Positions 30,960 through 43,100 of a DNA stretch of 64,000 nt are shown here, piece by piece. Every line of letters begins with the position of its first letter. Within the stretch, counting starts at the first letter, position 1. The DNA is from Bathymodiolus brooksi. Lineage: Eukaryota > Mollusca > Bivalvia > Mytilida > Modiolidae. The position numbers were made by a program, and so were the translations under genes. The stretch is from NCBI GenBank assembly GCA_963680875.1, contig OY804575.1, positions 29,912,494 to 29,976,493 of the forward strand, read 5' to 3'. The notes under the pieces are model-generated. The model was not told where the DNA came from, searched no databases, and was given only the letters and a program-made list of their open reading frames with translations.

Positions 30960-33900
30960 TGAAAATTTCATCCTCTTCTTTAAATGACAATAGCTGATTA
31001 AGATAAATACTGTAAAAATACGAGAATCTTAACTAAGAGCAGGTTGAAAAATAATCAAATTATGAAAGCTTTTTAATTTTAAAAGTACTGGGAGGTTCCT
31101 ATGGGGATAGCGCGAGAGTTGACACCTATGAAACTATTACATCATATATATATAAAGTTTATATTATGTTTATAATAAACATAAACAACACAGAATGCAT
31201 GAATATCTGAGATTTCATATTCTCTATAAACACTATTTTCAACACATTTCAAATCTTGACAACAAAAATATGCCTTTTTCTGTTAAAAAAGAGTCTGTCG
31301 TCTTTTAAGTTTCTTTTTTATAACTTTTTTTTAAATAGTAAGCTCTGTTTTTTTTCTCCAATTAATTTAAATGCTATGAATGTTTAAATTTTAACAACAA
31401 AATTGTGTGACTTCAATTAATAATATATTTAACTCGTAAAAATGTGTAATTTTAGTTACATGATCAAGTTTTACATTAAAAAACTATGGATGTTCATGTT
31501 ATATCAGGTATATGTTGATTTTAATATTGGTGAAAAATAATCTTCAAATTTTAGTTTACTTCTCTTAGGAGATTAAATAAATTGATTTATATATAATCTG
31601 GCCTCGTTTCCCTTTTTCTTCAAAAGACCCTTTTTTTTCTCTCTCTTGGGTCTAAAATGATATAGAAATAAATATTATATATACTACATATCTAAATATC
31701 CACATAAATATTATAATAATGATATAATGTACATTACATATTGAATCAGACTGTGAATATACAACATATAGTGACAGCCATGACTGTTTCTCATACACAT
31801 CTGCATTTAAATTGAAAAGGGTGAGAAGCATATTTTGTGAATTAGAAAACATGCAAAAAAACTGGCTAGATGAAAATTTGTGATGCAATGACTAACTATA
31901 GCATTTATTTTGTTTTTCCCCTCAGAAAGAATGTTAGCATTGACTGAAACACATGATCAATTTAGCATGGCCTTACCCTAACTGTAATATCACTATAATT
32001 TTTTTATCCAATTTTTGAAGCATTTGTAATATATATTTCAAAGAGGTTTCTATGGATGACTTAGATTTAAACTCAGAGTAGGCAGGGGCAGATACAAAGA
32101 CAGGAATACCAAAACATTCTTTGATGTTTTATTACAATAATTATCATTTTCAAAAAAAATAATAATAATCTATTATCATATTTCTTTAAGATAAAATCAT
32201 TACACAGAATTAGATTACTGAAAACAAACATAAGAAGATAATGTAACAAAAATAAAAAATGATAAGAAAGGGGGGGAAAAGTATTTAACATCATCTGGGA
32301 GCCTTAACAACAGTACTGTAGATGATTTTGTTCCCTTCTAAATCTGTTTTTCTATAGGGTTGTATGTTCTATGTACTGTACAGTGTTTCTTTAACAGATC
32401 AACATATAAATCTTAAGTAAAATATACTATATGTGATGACAAACATATAGGTACTAAGACAAAATTACCTGAGAGATTTTGGGCCATCTTCAAATCACAA
32501 ATTTTTTTAAATATATTTCTAGACATATGTTTCAATATGATACCACAATTACTATTATGACACTGTTGCTTGACAACTTTTTTTTCAGAATTAAAACAGA
32601 ATTAGAACTATTTCTGTCATAAGCATTTTGATTTGAAATGGTCAAATCTAATTGATTGAAGGCATTTAGAATTTTAAAAAAAATCCATTTCCTGACTACC
32701 AGATTGGTTTTAATGGTCATCTGTTGACTTAAGATGTGATAATCCACCAAAAGAATTGTTGGTTTCTGACCATTTTTATAAATCAGTAGTCCTGATTGTT
32801 GGAAAAGTTTGGTAATAATTTCCCCCAACTCAAAACATTGTCACACAAATATATCATAACAAGTTTAAATAAATTAAATATAGATATCACACTACAGAGG
32901 TTAAAATGCAGTACATGATTCCCATTCACAAAAAAACCCACAAATCATAGTTGGAAAATGAAATGATTTTCATTTAGGTTTGTACAAAAAATGTATCTAG
33001 GATTTCACAATAAAAGGTCAATAAAACGTCCAATTTGTGATGAAAATCAGGGACAATCTGTCGAGGACTTGTGCACACATGGTTAAAATCAAATGTGCAC
33101 CAAGAAGAATTTTATGTCCTCAATGTGCCCTATCCTTTTTTAAATGGGATGCATTTTCAAATTGAAGGGGCATTTCTCTATGCAATATCCTAGATACAAC
33201 CCTACTCATGTGACAAATATCACAATAATATAATAATCTTCACACTAATTTTGCATGTTCAAATATTGATGTGATGATCATGTGCAGCATTTCCCCACTG
33301 TGTATTTTTTTTTATTGGTTACAATAATATATATATAGCCATCTTTACATATTTTTAACACCATTTATTATTAATGATACATTTATACTATATCACTTGT
33401 AACATATATACAGCAGCTAAATACATTTGTAAAAATAAATACCAAACACTCTCTCACTGTTATATACAAATAAAACTTTCTAATAAACCTGGAGAGAGAA
33501 ATGTAAACAGAGTTCAAGTTGCTGTAGTACCTAATAAAGGAATAATTAAGAATTTATTGTATTTTTTAAGAAGAGTCACACTATTCTTATTTCTTAAGAA
33601 ACTAATTACAGTCTCTGTAAATCTCCAATGTAATTTTCTATTTTTTTTTATATAATCTAAATCCAATTCTATGTACCTGTATAGTTTTGTCCTTAATTAA
33701 TTAAATGTTTAGCAACTACATTTTTGTTGATAAAAAAAAATCTTTTCCTAAATCAAATATTAAACTAAAATAGAAGTTATTTCTCATGTTCTGATGTGTC
33801 TAGTTGGTAGTTAATTGGCTGTACTCGCTATTATATATTTGTTAATTAACAAAAATGGTATTAAACCTTTAAATTAAACAATCTCTAAAGTGCTAAACAA

Positions 33901-34029
33901 GGTCTGCAGTTCTATAGCTCCAACTGGTTTTTTTTGTAAAATTAATAATCAAACTAAAGCTAAATGCAAATAAGAAACACTCCCAATTGGTTATGTTGAC
34001 TACATGAGTCTATTATTGACTACACAAAT
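30960..34029. other. Gene-free AT-rich region (possible 3'UTR)
   Basis: Poly-A/T tracts and AT dinucleotide runs only. It lies directly downstream of the synaptophysin-family stop codon, so part is probably 3'UTR; no poly-A site can be fixed. Confidence 0.4.
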
Positions 34030-34155
34030 CTATATTCTCTGTGGATCTGTAGTTGGTTCCTGAGGTGGTTTAGATCTAACCTTAAACCATGGTGTCTCCT
34101 TGTACAGGAACCAAAGGTTTCCAGCCCACACCACCATGTTGAGGAATCCAAAAAT
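34030..34155 (-). CDS. SYP-like: Synaptophysin-family terminal exon: TM4 and short tail
   Basis: Starts after TTTGCAG. Encodes IFGFLNMVVWAGNLWFLYKE then TPWF and a short polar tail with prolines, stopping at TAG (34030-34032). The 3'UTR must lie to the left; several TTTATT strings (AATAAA on the - strand) occur there and none can be chosen. Confidence 0.95.
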   Translation of the reverse strand: MFGFLNMVVWAGNLWFLYKETPWFKVRSKPPQEPTTDPQRI

Positions 34156-37100
34156 CTGCAAATTTAAAAGATTTTTGTTTTCATTTTTTTTAATTACTGT
34201 ATACAATGTAATATACAACAAAAAATCAATCCAATGGGTTGCAAAGGAGTTCCTGGTCGTGATCGTATGGTAGTTGGATTTATAACTACCTATGCAATCA
34301 GTGCCTATCACCACTAAAATTATTACTTCTAACCCCACTCAGGTGAAGTGTACTCAATACAACATTCATGGCCGTAACTACATTGAGGCAAATGCCTCAT
34401 ACCGAAATTGACAAAGTAACAGGTTTATCGAACACCTGATAATTTAAAGCATACACGTTTCAATCTTAGCCCTGGTTCTTGCCCTGATGCAATGTATATT
34501 GTCATTTAGCATCACCATGGCACTCAAGACGGTTTCGTTGAAAAGAAAGTCAGGGGATGGTAAGCATAACTTTAAAGTTACAAAACTTTAGAGGAATCTC
34601 AGGGTCTTATGTTGTTTGGTCCATAGAAATGTCTTTGACTGAAATTCAGCTCGGCCCATATTTTCTACGGAAATTTAGTCTAATTTATTTCTAAGTTCAA
34701 AATTTCGATGGCGTTTATGCTGTATAAGCTGTCGTTAAAGCTGCTAAGTTCAGTGGTGGATCCAGAATTTAAAAAAAGGAGGGCCCAGATTCAATTTTTT
34801 TTGAAATTTTCCGTATACTTTCGCAAGTTGACAAAAAAAAAGAGAGAAGGTTTTATGTTCCTAAAGGAGGACGGACCCCCACTCCTGGATCCTTTCGTTA
34901 TACAAAAATCATTTCTGTGCAGTTTAGGAGAAATATCTTTAGTTTATGATTTACATATAGAAAAAAAAGTGGTATTTGTTTGATTTTTTCAAATCCAATG
35001 CAGTGTCCTGTCGATGTTTTGTGTTCTATCTACAAAAGAACAGCTGGTCGACGAAAGTCTTGGAGAGGCGTTCTTAGGTGGCCCCCAGACCCTTCATCCA
35101 ATTTTTTGCCTCATTTAAAAAAAGAGTCTAGTTACGGCCATGACATTATGTGATAAAGTTTGTCAGTGACTTGCGACAGATAGGTGGTTTTCAAGGCCAC
35201 ATAATAATGTAAGGTGTATATCATCTTCAATATCATTATGGCATGTTTAAACATTATGCTAAGTTACAAAGATCTGCATTGAAAATTCTGGCACGAGTGG
35301 ATCACACAAAATAAGTACTTTCTACTGAAAATGTTGTTGAAAATGGCCAAGATATATTGTCTGTAAAAATTTGTTTGTCATTATTAAAAGTCATATGCAT
35401 ATATTAAATATATCTCAAACAAATGTATACTTGTAGGTTTGCTATAATTTGGTTGTAAAATGTAAGAGAAATTCTTGATTAAGCTACATTTTTATCTCTG
35501 CCCACTCGACCACAAAATCACATACGATAACCCTATTTGCACTAAATACAGTTCTACCATAAAATGGTTTGAACTTTTTATTGCAAAAATAACCCATATC
35601 AATATTGACATGGAATACTAAATGAATTTTATGAAGATAAAATTTAATAATAAGGTACTTAAACTATCACAAATTTACCATACAAGATAATTTTTAGTTT
35701 ATAGATAAGTCTAAATAGATATAGCAGAGATTCATTGTCTGTCCTTCTTCGATTAACTACCCCTTTGGTATCTTCAAACTCTTCTTACAATGTAATTAAT
35801 AAAGACAATCTAAGAAAAATGTAACACATGGCTGGCAATTTTATTTTCCAGATGGCATGCATATAAATTTTCATGGCATAGTAAAATTAAATTTTTCCCT
35901 GACACATATTTATAATTGGGATGTCAATATCATTTAAAATTATTATTCAAGTAACTCCACGCCAGTAATTACACCATTAAAGAATGTTATAAAGTTCAAA
36001 GAAGCAAACATTAATCTAAACTATCCTATGAAATTTTCTATTAATCAAAGAAGTACATTTTTGTTACTTCAAATCAAAATAAAATTGCCCTGGAACATTT
36101 ATTTATAAAACTAATCAGTCAGTCACTACATTATAATGATGACATAGGTAATCCTGGCATTGAATTGCTTAATAAAAATAGGCTTTCTAGAGGTTAATTT
36201 ATTAATTTACATAATCCCCCAAGACAGTACGATTAATTAACCTAAATTGAGATATAATTAATTGTATATTACAGTATGGGAAACCATCTTTTAAAGTTGC
36301 TAGCCAATCTGATTAGTAACTATTGAAATCTACACACCAAAATTAAATTTCACTAGTCAACTATATCGAGAGATACCTCAATTGTATTAAAGGCTTAAAT
36401 ATAGCAAATGTCAAAAGTAAGAAATTATAAACCAAATAATTGTTGGTAACCCATGGCTGATTATGCTCCGTTTCACTCCTCTCATCACCCAATTCTTATG
36501 AAAACTGATGTTTATGGTTTGTTCCGTAACTGTATATTGTAGTTTCCATAATAACAAAATTTCTAAAAAAAATTCCTATTAACCAGATTGAACAGATTAT
36601 AAAAGATAATGTCTGCCTTGTCAATAAAGCTTTAATCGTTGACAACCCAGAGGTAATTGTGACCCGTTCCTAAGCTTTAATCGTTGACAACCCAGGGGTA
36701 ATTGTGACCCGTTCCTAAGCTTTAATCGTTGACAACCCAGGGGTAATTGTGACCCGTTCCTAAGCTTTAATCGTTGACAACCCAGGGGTAATGTGACCCG
36801 TTCCTAAGCTTTAATCGTTGACAACCCAAGGGTAATTGTGACCCGTTCCTAAGCTTTATTTGTTGACAACCCTGGCAGGGGTAATTGTGACCCGTTCCTA
36901 AGCTTTATTGTTTGACAACCCTGGCACACAGGGGCTAGGTGCGTCCGAAAAAAAAAACAAAAAAAAAACTATATAATACTACAAGGGGGCGAACTCACTT
37001 GCTTCCATTTTTTTAAGTCGTCGTGTTAAATTGATCGTAACTTCGGAACGCCTTAATATTTTCAAAAAATGTTTCCACCAGTCGAAAGTCAAGTAATTTT

Positions 37101-40100
37101 CCTTTCCAAAGAGACCCCAATTGTTAGTGTAGGCCTCCGAACTGCTGAGGTATCATACACGAACCAAAACAAAACGGCGTGAAAATCCGAAGTCGTACAA
37201 ACGTTGGGTTGACCATTTCCCATCTGTGTACAGACTTTCCCATGCGTAAACGAGTCATTTTGACTAGCTAAATACTTTTATCCATTCAAATTATGATAAA
37301 ATTTCTTACCTTAAGCCAATTTATATGCCCTTTAAGTCTGTTTTTGAAAGAAATCCCATTTGCATCCTTGACAAACGCCATAGACGTGAAAATTGAGAGA
37401 GTTCTAACGGGCTTTTTGATTGGCTGATTGTGCAGTAAGCCTGGAAAAGGGAGACATGGTACAAGTCACCATGCCAAAGCCATATATCAAATATAAAATC
37501 ATTTCTTCCAGTAGAATCTGAGATATCTGTTACGAAAGTGTGAACGGACGGACAAATGGACAGACGGACGGACAGACAGACAAGGTGATTGCAATATAGC
37601 CCCCTCTCTATGAGTGGGGGTATAATATTTTCTCAATAAATTAAGAATAATTGTTATCATGTTTTCCTACAGAAGTAAACAAAACCATCTCTATCAATCC
37701 AACCTTTCTTTATACTTCAGTGAATTTACTTCTTAGCAAAGTAAGGGAAGTCAGTCTGTTGACATGTATTGGGTTTTTAACAACTTACCACAGACACATT
37801 TAGGCTGGCAAAGTCAGGGAAGACAGTCTGATGACAGCTATTGGGTGTCTGACAATCAGCAACATTGTCCCACTGTCCACATTCAGCAAAATCTGTATAG
37901 TACTTCAAGTTTACTAGTCCTTGAGCCCAAGCTGATGATCCAATCAACCAGAACAAGGTCAAAACAACAGAGATAATGAAATCCTAAAATAATTTTTTTT
38001 ATAAAAGATAAAAATTGTAATGGCCAATCAAAAACCGGTTAAGATGATCATTTAAAAAATATCTGCATTGAAATTGGATGAAAAATAAAAAAAAAATTCA
38101 AATTTTGGAAATTGGTGCCTTTCAGTCATTTTTGTCATGGATATCATAAGAAATTCTCCCCATATCTAAGGAAGTTCTCAGCACAATCAATTCAAAGAAC
38201 AAAAAAACCCATCAAAATTGGATTAGAAATAAAAATTCTATATAACTTCCAAATATGTGAATTTTGGCCCCTTTTAGACACCTTTTTGAAATAAAATAGC
38301 TAAAATGTTTATGGTCCATCAATAACCCATGAGGTTGATCACTTAAAACAACCAGAGGCTCTCAAGAGCCGGTATCGTTCACCTGGTAATAAAAAAAACC
38401 AATTGGTCCTATGTAAAAACTATGTCCTGCAGTGGTAGTCATCTTGGAATTACGATCAACATAAAAAACACAAAGTTTGTAAAGGACCTTCCAATGATTG
38501 ATGCACAGTTTAGGTTCAATCAGTGCAATAGCTTCAGAGAAGAATTTATTTCTGTATTTTCCCCATATGGTCCTGTGTTAATACTATGACCTGTGGTGGC
38601 AGCCATCTTGGATTTCCGATCGGCATAAAAAACAGAAACTTTGTAGAGGACCTTCCAATGATCATTCCTGGGCTGTTTGGTTTCAACTGTCCAAGTGGTT
38701 TCAGAGAAGAAGCGTTTTGAAACATTTTTCCCATAGGGTCCAATGTTAAACTAAGTCCTGCCGTAGCCGCCATTTTGAATTTCATATCAGAACAAAAAAC
38801 GTAAATTTTGTAGAGGACCATCCAATGAACATTCATGTACAGTTTGTCTTTAATCATATTTGTAGTTTCTGAGTAGAAGGCATTTGAACATTTTCCCATA
38901 GGGTCCAATGTTAATCTATGTATTGCGGTGGCAGCCATCTTGGATTTCCGATCGGCATAAAAAACAAAAAATTTGTAGAGGACCTTCCAATGATCATTCC
39001 TGGGTAATTTGGTTTCAACTGTCCTAGTGGTTTCAGAGAAGAAGCGTTTTGAAACATTTTCCCCATAGGGTCTAATGTTAAACTAGGTCCTGCCGTAGCC
39101 GCCATTTTGAATTTCATATCGGAACAAAAAACGTAAAGTTTGTAGAGGACCATCCAATGTACATTCATGTACAGTTTGGCTTTAATCATATTTGTAGTTT
39201 CTGAGAAGAAGGCATTTGAATATTTTCCCATAGGGTCCAATGTTAATCTATGTCCTGCGGTGGTGGCCATCTTGGATTTCCGATCGGCATAAAAAACAGA
39301 AACTTTGTAGAGGACCTTCCAATGATCATTCCTGGGCAGTTTGGTTTCAACTGTCCAAGTGGTTTCAGAGAAGAAGCATTTTGAAACATTTTTCCCATAG
39401 GGTCCAATGTTAAACTAAGTCCTGCCGTAGCCGCCATTTTGAATTTCATATCGGAACAAAAAACCTTAAGATTGTAGAGGACCATCCAATGAACATTCAT
39501 GTACAGTTTGGCTTTAATCATATTTGTAGTTTCTGAGAAGAAGGCATTTGAATATTTTCCCATAGGGTCCAATGTTAATCTATGTCCTGCGGAGGCGGCC
39601 ATCTTGGATTTCCGATCGGCATAAAAAACAGAAACTTTGTAGAGGACCTTCCAATGATCATTCCTGGGCAGTTTGGTTTCAACTGCCCAAGTGGTTTCAG
39701 AGAAGAAGCATTTTGAAACATTTTTCCCATAGGGTCCAATGTTAAACTAAGTCCTGCCGTAGCCGCCATTTTGAATTTCATATCGGAACAAAAAACCTTA
39801 AGATTGTAGAGGACCATCCAATGAACATTCATGTACAGTTTGGCTTTAATCATATTTGTAGTTTCTGAGAAGAAGGCATTTGAATATTTTCCCATAGGGT
39901 CCAATGTTAATCTATGTCCTGCGGTGGCAGCCATCTTGGATTTCCGATCGGCATAAAAAACAGAAACTTTGTAGAGGACCTTCCAATGATCATTCCTGGG
40001 CAGTTTGGTTTCAACTGTCCAAGTGGTTTCAGAGAAGAAGCGTTTTGAAACATTTTTCCCATAGGGTCCAATGTTAAACTAAGTCCTGCCGTAGCCGCCA

Positions 40101-43100
40101 TTTTGAATTTCATATCGGAACAAAAAACGTAAATTTTGTAGAGGACCATCCAATGAACATTCATGTACAGTTTGTCTTTAATCATATTTGTAGTTTCTGA
40201 GTAGAAGGCATTTGAACATTTTCCCATAGGGTCCAATGTTAATCTATGTATTGCGGTGGTGGCCATCTTGGATTTCCGATCGGCATAAAAAACACACACC
40301 TTGTAGAGGACTTTCCAATGATCATTCCTGGGCAGTTTGGTTTCAATTATCCAAGTGGTTTCAGAGAAGAAGCGTTTTGAAACATTTTTCCCATAGGGTC
40401 CAATGTTAAACTAAGTCCTGCCGTAGCCGCCATTTTGAATTTCATATCGGAACAAAAAACCTTAAGATTGTAGAGGACCATCCAATGAACATTCATGTAC
40501 AGTTTGGCTTTAATCATATTTGTAGTTTCTCAGAAGAAGGCATTTGAACATTTTCCCATAGGGTCCAATGTTAATCTATGTCCTGCGATGGCGGCCATCT
40601 TGGATTTCCGATCGGCATAAAAAACAGTAACTTGGTAAAGGACATTCCAATGATCATTCATGTACAGTTTAGGTTCAGTCAGTTCATTAGTTTCAGAGAA
40701 GAAGATCTTTGAAATTTCAGCCTATCAGAGCATATTATTGGCCTTGGCAGCCATATTGAATATCCGACCGACTGGAACGAAAAACAGTAACTTTGTAGAG
40801 GACCATCCAAGGAACATTCCTGCTAAGTTTGGTTCCAATCGGCCCAGTGGTTTCGGAGAAGAAGCTTGAAATGTGAAAAGTTAACAGACGACGGACGCCA
40901 AGTGATGGCAATAGTTCACCTGGACCTTTGGTCCAGGTGAACTAAAAAACTGCATGAAAATTTGATGAAAAATAAAGAAGCTAAAATTTTTGCTTCCCTT
41001 CATGTCAGAAATTGGTAATTTTCTGACAAGGATTTTCCCCAGAAATTCATTAAAAATAACTCATCAAAATCAGTTAAACAATAAACATTTCATATACAAA
41101 AAAAAACCCAGAAACACCTTTTTGTGCACCTTGAGGCCTCTTGAATGGAAACAATATCAAATTACTGTTATTTTGTGCCAATGATCTTTGTGTTCAAGAT
41201 TCAGAAAGAATTGATCAACAAGAACGAAAGTTATCGTATGGAAGACAACTGTGATGACAATGACAGCACCGTAACATAATATGACTGCCGATTTTTGCAG
41301 TCATATAAAAAGGCAATTCAAAAACTATTTCAGTTTGAAACAACTACATTTGTACCAGGGAAGTTTTTTCTATTTGTCAAGTCTTGGCGGTGTTCGAAAA
41401 ATCTTGACTCATTGTGTCAATGGCTTCACTATTGATTACTGATGACATAGTAACATCAAATGAGATGAATCCTCTAATAATTGGTTCATACGAGGTTTCA
41501 AAACATTGGTTATCAATGAATCAAATATAAAATTTCTATCAAACTTTGGCTTTGTTGCTTGGTTACATATTGCATAGCCTTTATACTAACTATATGATCA
41601 TTTGTAGTTTGTAAAGAAAATTGATACAAATAATTGTCTTCTTAACAATACAAAGAAGGAAAGTGAACAGGAAAATAATTAGAACAAGTCTAAAATGGAT
41701 AAAAAAAAAGTATGGCTAACCTAGGTAAAAACTTTGCACCAAATATATCAAGGTACTGAGAAAAATGCTATAAAAAATGAATGCTCATCTGATTATAAAA
41801 GGAATCTGAAGAAAGTATAGATTGGTATATGAGAAGAGTAAAGTAAATGAAAACCTGTAAATCTTCTGTTAACCAGACATTATCTATCACCCCCTGCTGA
41901 CAATGTAAAGAAGGACAAAGGATTTTGAGCAAGATAATATTTTTAATTTAATATGCTTTCTGTTTCATCTGAACATACAAATGTTTTTGTTGTTGTTGTG
42001 ATAGCGCTCACCATTGCGTCAAGTGAGTTGATAAAGATGTAAGATTCATATTGGGATTAGTTTTCCTTTTCCATATTATGACCTCCTTTTATACTTACTG
42101 CTGTTGAGATATTGGTGTTAGAACGGTAAACTTCATCAAATAGGAGATACAAGACTAATGCTGCTAAACAATATAGAAATACAATCACTCCTACAAATAC
42201 ATAGAACTCTGCTGAAGATTTGGCTCCCTCTAACAATGCCACTTGAAGAGTCGGTCCTGGTGTTGTGTTGCATATTGAGGCCATAAAATATTCATTATGA
42301 AGACTGAAATGACAAAGAATTCAAATTGTAATTCTTTAAATAAAGGGAATTTTTCAGAGGAAAACAATGACTACCTTCTATTTATTGTTTTAGCAAAATC
42401 TTGTTGAATATGCTGTATTTCTGGTAGGAAATTACAAAATGATAAATGTGTCCAATTTTGCTATATATTCCTTTAAATTACTAAAACAGGATTATTGGTA
42501 AAGTTAAATATAAAGTTAGACAACAAAAAATATACATTGTCGATACAATTAAGCTAAAAATAGAAAGTAATCATACTATTTTTACAATTTCATTTTTTAA
42601 TGAAAGAAAAACATCTGGAAACATTGAAAATTAATATTATAATATATGTACAGCCAAACAGTGTTGAGTCATCTAACATTTTATAAACATATTTTTGAGA
42701 AAAGCATGTTAACACTTCCTCAGGCCAAATAAGCATTTTAAATCTAAATTTGGCTTTGTTTATGTGGATAAAAATGTTTTGTGTACATTTGTGTAAGTTT
42801 GGAAAAAAAATATATCTGTAAAACGTAAAGTCGAGCAAACCCCCTCCCCGTCTGTGAGCTATCCACAATACCTCATTTGCAAAAGGATAATGGTCATTAA
42901 AGTGAATAATCTTATAAACTGCAAGTTCATCTAATTTTATGGACCAATTAAACTTTCTAATTAACCGTATTTGTAAACTAACTCATATAACATGCAACAC
43001 TGATAATGTTGACATTGGATTTATCAGTATTAATTTTGCAAAATATTACCATACTTATTTTATGATCTATTTATTAAAAGTTTCCAAACAACTCATTGAT

